From Holophaga sp. (lineage in GTDB: Bacteria; Acidobacteriota; Holophagae; Holophagales; Holophagaceae), in NCBI GenBank assembly GCA_016715205.1, contig JADKBC010000002.1, positions 1 to 64,000 on the forward strand: a DNA stretch of 64,000 nt, read 5' to 3'. Position numbers and translations under genes: made by a program. Under the pieces are notes generated by a model. That model did not search any database, had not been told where the DNA came from, and worked only from the letters and a program-made list of their open reading frames with translations. This document shows positions 63,371 through 64,000 of the stretch, piece after piece (positions within the stretch are counted from its first letter, which is position 1; each line of letters begins with the position of its first letter).

Positions 63371-64000
63371 CGCAGCGCTTCTTCCAGGGCCGTGGCGGCA
63401 TCGGTGCTTGAATCCCGGTATTTCACGATGCAGGGCGCGGCGAGTTGAATGCCCTGCTCCCGGGCAAAGGCGCCCGTGGCGGGGCGCGAACCGGGAACCA
63501 CCACGGCGCCTTCGGGCACGTCGCGCCGAAGTTCCCGGCCAAGCACCAGGTCATAGATCACGGTGGACCCCGTGATGCGCACGCCGGAAGCCAACACGGC
63601 CCGGCGCCGAATCACGACACCTTCGAACAGGCCCACCAGGCCACCCACAAAAACATCATCCTCTACCACCACCGGCAGGGCACCAGCGGGTTCCAGCACA
63701 CCCCCCACCTGGGCGGCGGCGGAGAGATGCACGCGTTTGCCGATCTGGGCACAACTGCCCACCAGCGCGTGGCTATCCACCATGGTGCCTGCGTCGACAA
63801 AGGCGCCCACGTTGATGTAGGCAGGGGGCATCACCACGACACCCGATGCCACGTAGGCGCCGCGGCGAACGGCGCTACCACCGGGCACGAGGCGCACGCC
63901 ATCCGCAGTAAAAAATTGGCGCGGCGGAAAGGCGGTGCGATCAAAGGCTGATCCCGGCCATCCCGGAATCTCGGCGGTGGCGCTGCTGCGGAACCCGGCG
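63367..64000 (-). CDS. dapD: Tetrahydrodipicolinate N-succinyltransferase, C-terminal part (5' end outside window)
   Basis: Left-handed beta-helix acyltransferase. GGSAVRRGAYVASGVVVMPPAYINVGAFVD, GTMVDSHALVGSCAQIGKRVHLS and GGVLEPAGALPVVVEDDVFVGG are DapD-specific. The frame is open to the window edge, and the codon at 63897 is an internal GTG, not the start. It succinylates tetrahydrodipicolinate in lysine/DAP synthesis. Confidence 0.92.
   Translation of the reverse strand, partial: AGFRSSATAEIPGWPGSAFDRTAFPPRQFFTADGVRLVPGGSAVRRGAYVASGVVVMPPAYINVGAFVDAGTMVDSHALVGSCAQIGKRVHLSAAAQVGGVLEPAGALPVVVEDDVFVGGLVGLFEGVVIRRRAVLASGVRITGSTVIYDLVLGRELRRDVPEGAVVVPGSRPATGAFAREQGIQLAAPCIVKYRDSSTDAATALEEALR

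Overview
The window looks like the chromosome of a motile, Gram-negative Acidobacteriota. I infer class Holophagae, Geothrix/Holophaga-like, from the gene families and high G+C; no phylogenetic marker was tested. Genes are densely packed in short co-directional operons with many 4-bp stop/start overlaps. Lipid A/LPS genes (lpxB, kdsC), a TonB-dependent receptor and several lipoproteins indicate an outer membrane. csrA, fliW and a YjfB-type protein point to flagella. I saw no rRNA, tRNA, CRISPR array, phage, IS element or replication origin.

Layout. 0-3.2 kb: end of a histidine kinase, then a sulfur-handling operon (ArsR-type repressor, rhodanese, CoA-disulfide reductase/rhodanese fusion) whose middle is badly corrupted. 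3.3-9.7 kb: kdsC, an outer-membrane protein, a frameshifted BACON-repeat lipoprotein, lpxB with an unknown partner, DUF2203 and an alkyltransferase-like gene. 9.86-13.37 kb: a bufferin-type RiPP operon (precursor, MNIO enzyme, partner protein, YceI) ending in an ECF sigma factor and a small zinc anti-sigma-like protein. 13.4-14.8 kb: prfA and rpmE. 14.9-22.1 kb: a heme biosynthesis cluster (hemC, D, B, L, E, N). 23.5-33.2 kb: a minus-strand operon with a TonB-dependent receptor, two secreted cyanophycinase-like S51 hydrolases, an isoaspartyl dipeptidase, an OPT oligopeptide transporter and a lipoprotein. I read this as a pathway for breaking down and importing cyanophycin or other beta-aspartyl peptides, and it is the most interesting system here. 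33.5-39.6 kb: an Ig-like surface lipoprotein, an RpiR/SIS regulator, moaA, a histidine kinase and a CHAD protein. 39.7-45.8 kb: uvrA, then the flagellar/post-transcriptional group (YjfB, CsrA, tandem FliW), an RNase D-like exonuclease and rsmE. 45.8-52.0 kb: terC, ribF, a MOSC protein, a B12/radical-SAM protein and a bifunctional ftcD. 52.1-60.8 kb: a large PDZ protein, an S41 protease, an Lrp regulator, DUF2164, a Sel1 protein, a TlpA-like thioredoxin and a CDF transporter. 60.8-64 kb: a lysine-biosynthesis operon, dapD-dapC-lysA.

Sequence quality. Two stretches (about 2,270-2,720 and 60,800-61,112) look like assembly or base-calling artefacts that damage the rhodanese, CoADR and lysA genes. 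Two single-base frameshifts (near 5,970 and 51,940) probably have the same kind of origin. A family of imperfect inverted repeats sits between genes at 18.1, 19.5 and 55.3 kb, with a possible half copy at 14.46 kb.
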